Assembly (NCBI RefSeq): GCF_964187505.1
Contig: NZ_CAXLML010000061.1
Coordinates: 1 to 16,488 of the forward strand
From: Chordibacter forsetii
GTDB lineage: Bacteria > Verrucomicrobiota > Verrucomicrobiia > Opitutales > Seribacteraceae
DNA: 16,488 nt
Direction: 5' to 3'
In this document: one piece after another, positions 15,003-16,488 of the stretch
Layout of the letters: the number at the start of each line of letters is the position of its first letter
How positions within the stretch are numbered: position 1 is the first letter of the stretch
Position numbers and translations under genes: made by a program
Notes under the pieces: model-generated
The model's database searches: none
What the model was told of the DNA's origin: nothing
Seen by the model: the letters and a program-made list of their open reading frames with translations, nothing else

Positions 15003-15917
15003 TTAGTCAATTATTTCACAGGTCTGTAAGAACACTTTATCTCCCCAAGCTTTAAGTATTAAATCTTTCAGGTGCGAAATTTGATCAAACCCTGATGGCA
15101 ATAATGCAAAGCAACAACTTCCACTACCAGAAAGCCTTGGTTGGATACCATGTTGTTGTTTAATTTGCTCAAACAAGGGAAGAAAATATCGATGTTTTTC
15201 AAAAACTGGAATCTCCAGATCGTTGTGCAAGATCTCCTCAATAGGTAAGTTTCCATTTTCCCAAGACTTTACACTCTCTTGTGCCCATTTTTTTGTTGAA
15301 TAACTTTTTTTACTAGCAAGCGTAGCATACACATCTGCGGTGGAAAAACCAATGTCTGGTCGGAAAAGCAAAACCCTTTGTCCAGATATCTGTTGAGATA
15401 AAGATTTCATAATCGACCGAACATGCTCTCCCCTCCCTTCCGCTAAGCATAAACCCGGAGTTAAAAAACTTGGGCAATCTGATCCAATCTCCGAAGCTAA
15501 ATTATAAAGCATATCTTCGGGCAATGAGTCATCCCCCAATTCATTCATACCCAAGAGGGCCGAGACGGCATCCGAACTTCCTCCACCCAAGCCCGACATA
15601 GGGGGAATTTTTTTCTTTAATATAATCTCAACTCCCCAACTTTCTCCACTTTGCTGAAACCACTTATCTACGGCTTGGCAGACTAAGTTGCCTGAAGTTT
15701 CCAAATCCTCAAAGCCAGGACACCTTAAATGCACTCCTCCGTTCTTATCCTTTCGTTTCAACTCCAAGGTATCGCCAACTGAGACTTTTGCCAAAACGGT
15801 GCAAAGATCATGGTAACCATCTTCTCTCTTGCCCGTAACTGCGAGGAACAAGTTAACCTTTGCAGGAGCAAAGAGCTCAACCGTATTTTTCGACCTATGC
15901 TTGATTCGTTCGATCAT
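15003..15917 (-). CDS. ispE: 4-diphosphocytidyl-2-C-methyl-D-erythritol kinase
   Basis: IspE phosphorylates the 2-hydroxyl of CDP-methylerythritol with ATP in the MEP pathway to isopentenyl diphosphate. The 304-residue product is a GHMP kinase. APAKVNLFLAVTGKREDGYH at 17-36 has the conserved K20 and substrate-binding region. The ATP-binding glycine loop PPMSGLGGGSSDAVSALLG spans 105-123. SEIGSDCPSFL around D147 supplies the catalytic aspartate; the second position of this motif is usually alanine, and cysteine replaces the more usual valine. LSGSGSCCFALL near the C-terminus is GHMP motif 3. The ATG at 15917 is the first possible start and gives a normal length plus about ten leading residues. 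It is probably cotranscribed with ptsI downstream and is divergent from pyrF across 65 nt. Confidence 0.95.
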   Translation of the reverse strand: MIERIKHRSKNTVELFAPAKVNLFLAVTGKREDGYHDLCTVLAKVSVGDTLELKRKDKNGGVHLRCPGFEDLETSGNLVCQAVDKWFQQSGESWGVEIILKKKIPPMSGLGGGSSDAVSALLGMNELGDDSLPEDMLYNLASEIGSDCPSFLTPGLCLAEGRGEHVRSIMKSLSQQISGQRVLLFRPDIGFSTADVYATLASKKSYSTKKWAQESVKSWENGNLPIEEILHNDLEIPVFEKHRYFLPLFEQIKQQHGIQPRLSGSGSCCFALLPSGFDQISHLKDLILKAWGDKVFLQTCEIID

Positions 15918-15935
15918 AACTTTTTTTATGTTAAG

Positions 15936-15976
15936 GAGCCAAAGATCGAGGGGCGATACAAGAATTGAATTGGCTC
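15936..15976. repeat. Inverted repeat in the ispE/pyrF divergent spacer
   Basis: GAGCCAA at 15936-15942 is the exact inverse complement of TTGGCTC at 15970-15976, with 27 nt between them. It fills most of the 65-nt spacer between the divergent ispE and pyrF starts. It could be an operator or a loose hairpin in the pyrF leader. A 7-bp match with this spacing can also occur by chance, so confidence is low. Confidence 0.3.
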
Positions 15977-15982
15977 AAACCT

Positions 15983-16488
15983 ATGACCAAGCATGATGAA
16001 TACAAGAACATGAGTGCATCAACACCCGAAATAATTCTCGCTCTCGATTTAGAAGATCGTGAGCAAATTCATCAAGTCCTCGAAAAAACCGGCGATCGTT
16101 TAAGTTGGGTAAAAGTCGGGTTGCAAAGTTATTTGCGGGACGGCCCTTCTCTCGTACGGGAACTAGCGAGTTCAGGAAAGAAAGTTTTTCTCGATCTTAA
16201 ACTTCACGACATTCCCAACACTATGACCAAGGCACTCGAAAGTTTGGTTGATCTTCCAGTTGGACTTATCACATTGCATGCATGTGCCGGCCCAGAAGCC
16301 TTGGAGAAATGTGCAGAATTTGCCAACAAACACATGCCTAATGTTACTCTTTTAGGAGTAACCGTGCTAACTTCCACAAATCAAGAGGGTTTAAGTGCCA
16401 TTGGAGTAAATAACCCTGTAGATGAACAAGTCCTTCGCCTCGCTTCTTTGGCAGTAAATCATGGAATTGGAGGAATCGTCTGTTCGCC
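15983..16488 (+). CDS. pyrF: Orotidine 5'-phosphate decarboxylase (partial, C-terminus beyond right edge)
   Basis: PyrF decarboxylates OMP to UMP, the last step of de novo pyrimidine synthesis. The frame is open from the ATG at 15983 to the window end, giving 168 residues of a protein normally about 230-240 long. EIILALDLEDREQI is the first barrel strand, with its substrate-binding aspartate. VKVGLQSYLRDGPSLV follows. The signature FLDLKLHDIPNTM has D71, K73 and D76, the charged residues of the catalytic network. LGVTVLTS and GGIVCS are later barrel strands. A second ATG at 16010 (MSASTPEIIL) gives a length closer to compact family members, and either start is possible; neither has a Shine-Dalgarno motif. 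The signature fits the bacterial type I class. Confidence 0.94.
   Translation, partial: MTKHDEYKNMSASTPEIILALDLEDREQIHQVLEKTGDRLSWVKVGLQSYLRDGPSLVRELASSGKKVFLDLKLHDIPNTMTKALESLVDLPVGLITLHACAGPEALEKCAEFANKHMPNVTLLGVTVLTSTNQEGLSAIGVNNPVDEQVLRLASLAVNHGIGGIVCS

Noticed and set aside
1..16488. Search by eye for CRISPR arrays, tRNAs, insertion-sequence ends, prophage or toxin-antitoxin genes
   Set aside because: None seen; all sizeable open stretches are explained by the genes listed and spacers are under 200 nt.

Overview
This is a gene-dense stretch of ordinary bacterial chromosome with modest G+C (judged by eye, not computed). It holds 14 supported protein-coding genes, two of them cut by the window edges. 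I see no rRNA, tRNA, CRISPR array, insertion sequence, phage gene or defence system. The best lineage guess is the PVC superphylum, probably a Verrucomicrobiota/Opitutae-type marine bacterium. This rests on a very long GreA-type protein (also known from chlamydiae), an HPr/Enzyme I pair with no EII components in view, a small protein resembling DUF6941, and the near absence of Shine-Dalgarno motifs. The assignment is an inference from gene content; no search was run.

Layout. Positions 1-668 (minus) hold most of a Bax-inhibitor-1/YccA membrane protein that runs off the left edge. A 196-nt divergent spacer with repeated CTTAGG motifs separates it from a plus-strand run: an M3 oligopeptidase, the small DUF6941-like protein, a PfkB-type kinase, and a DUF255/YyaL thioredoxin-fold protein with a probable lipoprotein signal. 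This run converges, with an 8-nt gap, on a minus-strand run read from right to left as coaD, an MFS transporter (4-nt overlap with coaD), the long GreA-like factor, and an ArsR-HTH/methyltransferase fusion. Divergent from coaD is a plus-strand cluster, pgsA - pgpA - ptsH. It meets ptsI tail to tail with an 11-nt gap. Upstream of ptsI on the same strand is ispE, and divergent from ispE is pyrF, cut by the right edge.

How the genes work together. PgsA and PgpA carry out consecutive steps of phosphatidylglycerol synthesis. HPr and Enzyme I form a phosphorelay although they are encoded on opposite strands. CoaD (coenzyme A), IspE (MEP isoprenoid pathway) and PyrF (UMP) are single core biosynthetic steps. 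The GreA-like protein acts on stalled RNA polymerase, and the ArsR/methyltransferase fusion is a likely SAM-linked regulator. Gaps are short throughout, with no stretch over 300 bases lacking a gene, and neither convergent junction has room for an intrinsic terminator.

No clearly new system is visible. The points most worth a second look are the N-terminal extension of the GreA-like protein, the tail-to-tail ptsH/ptsI arrangement, and the TTG-started lipoprotein form of the DUF255 protein.
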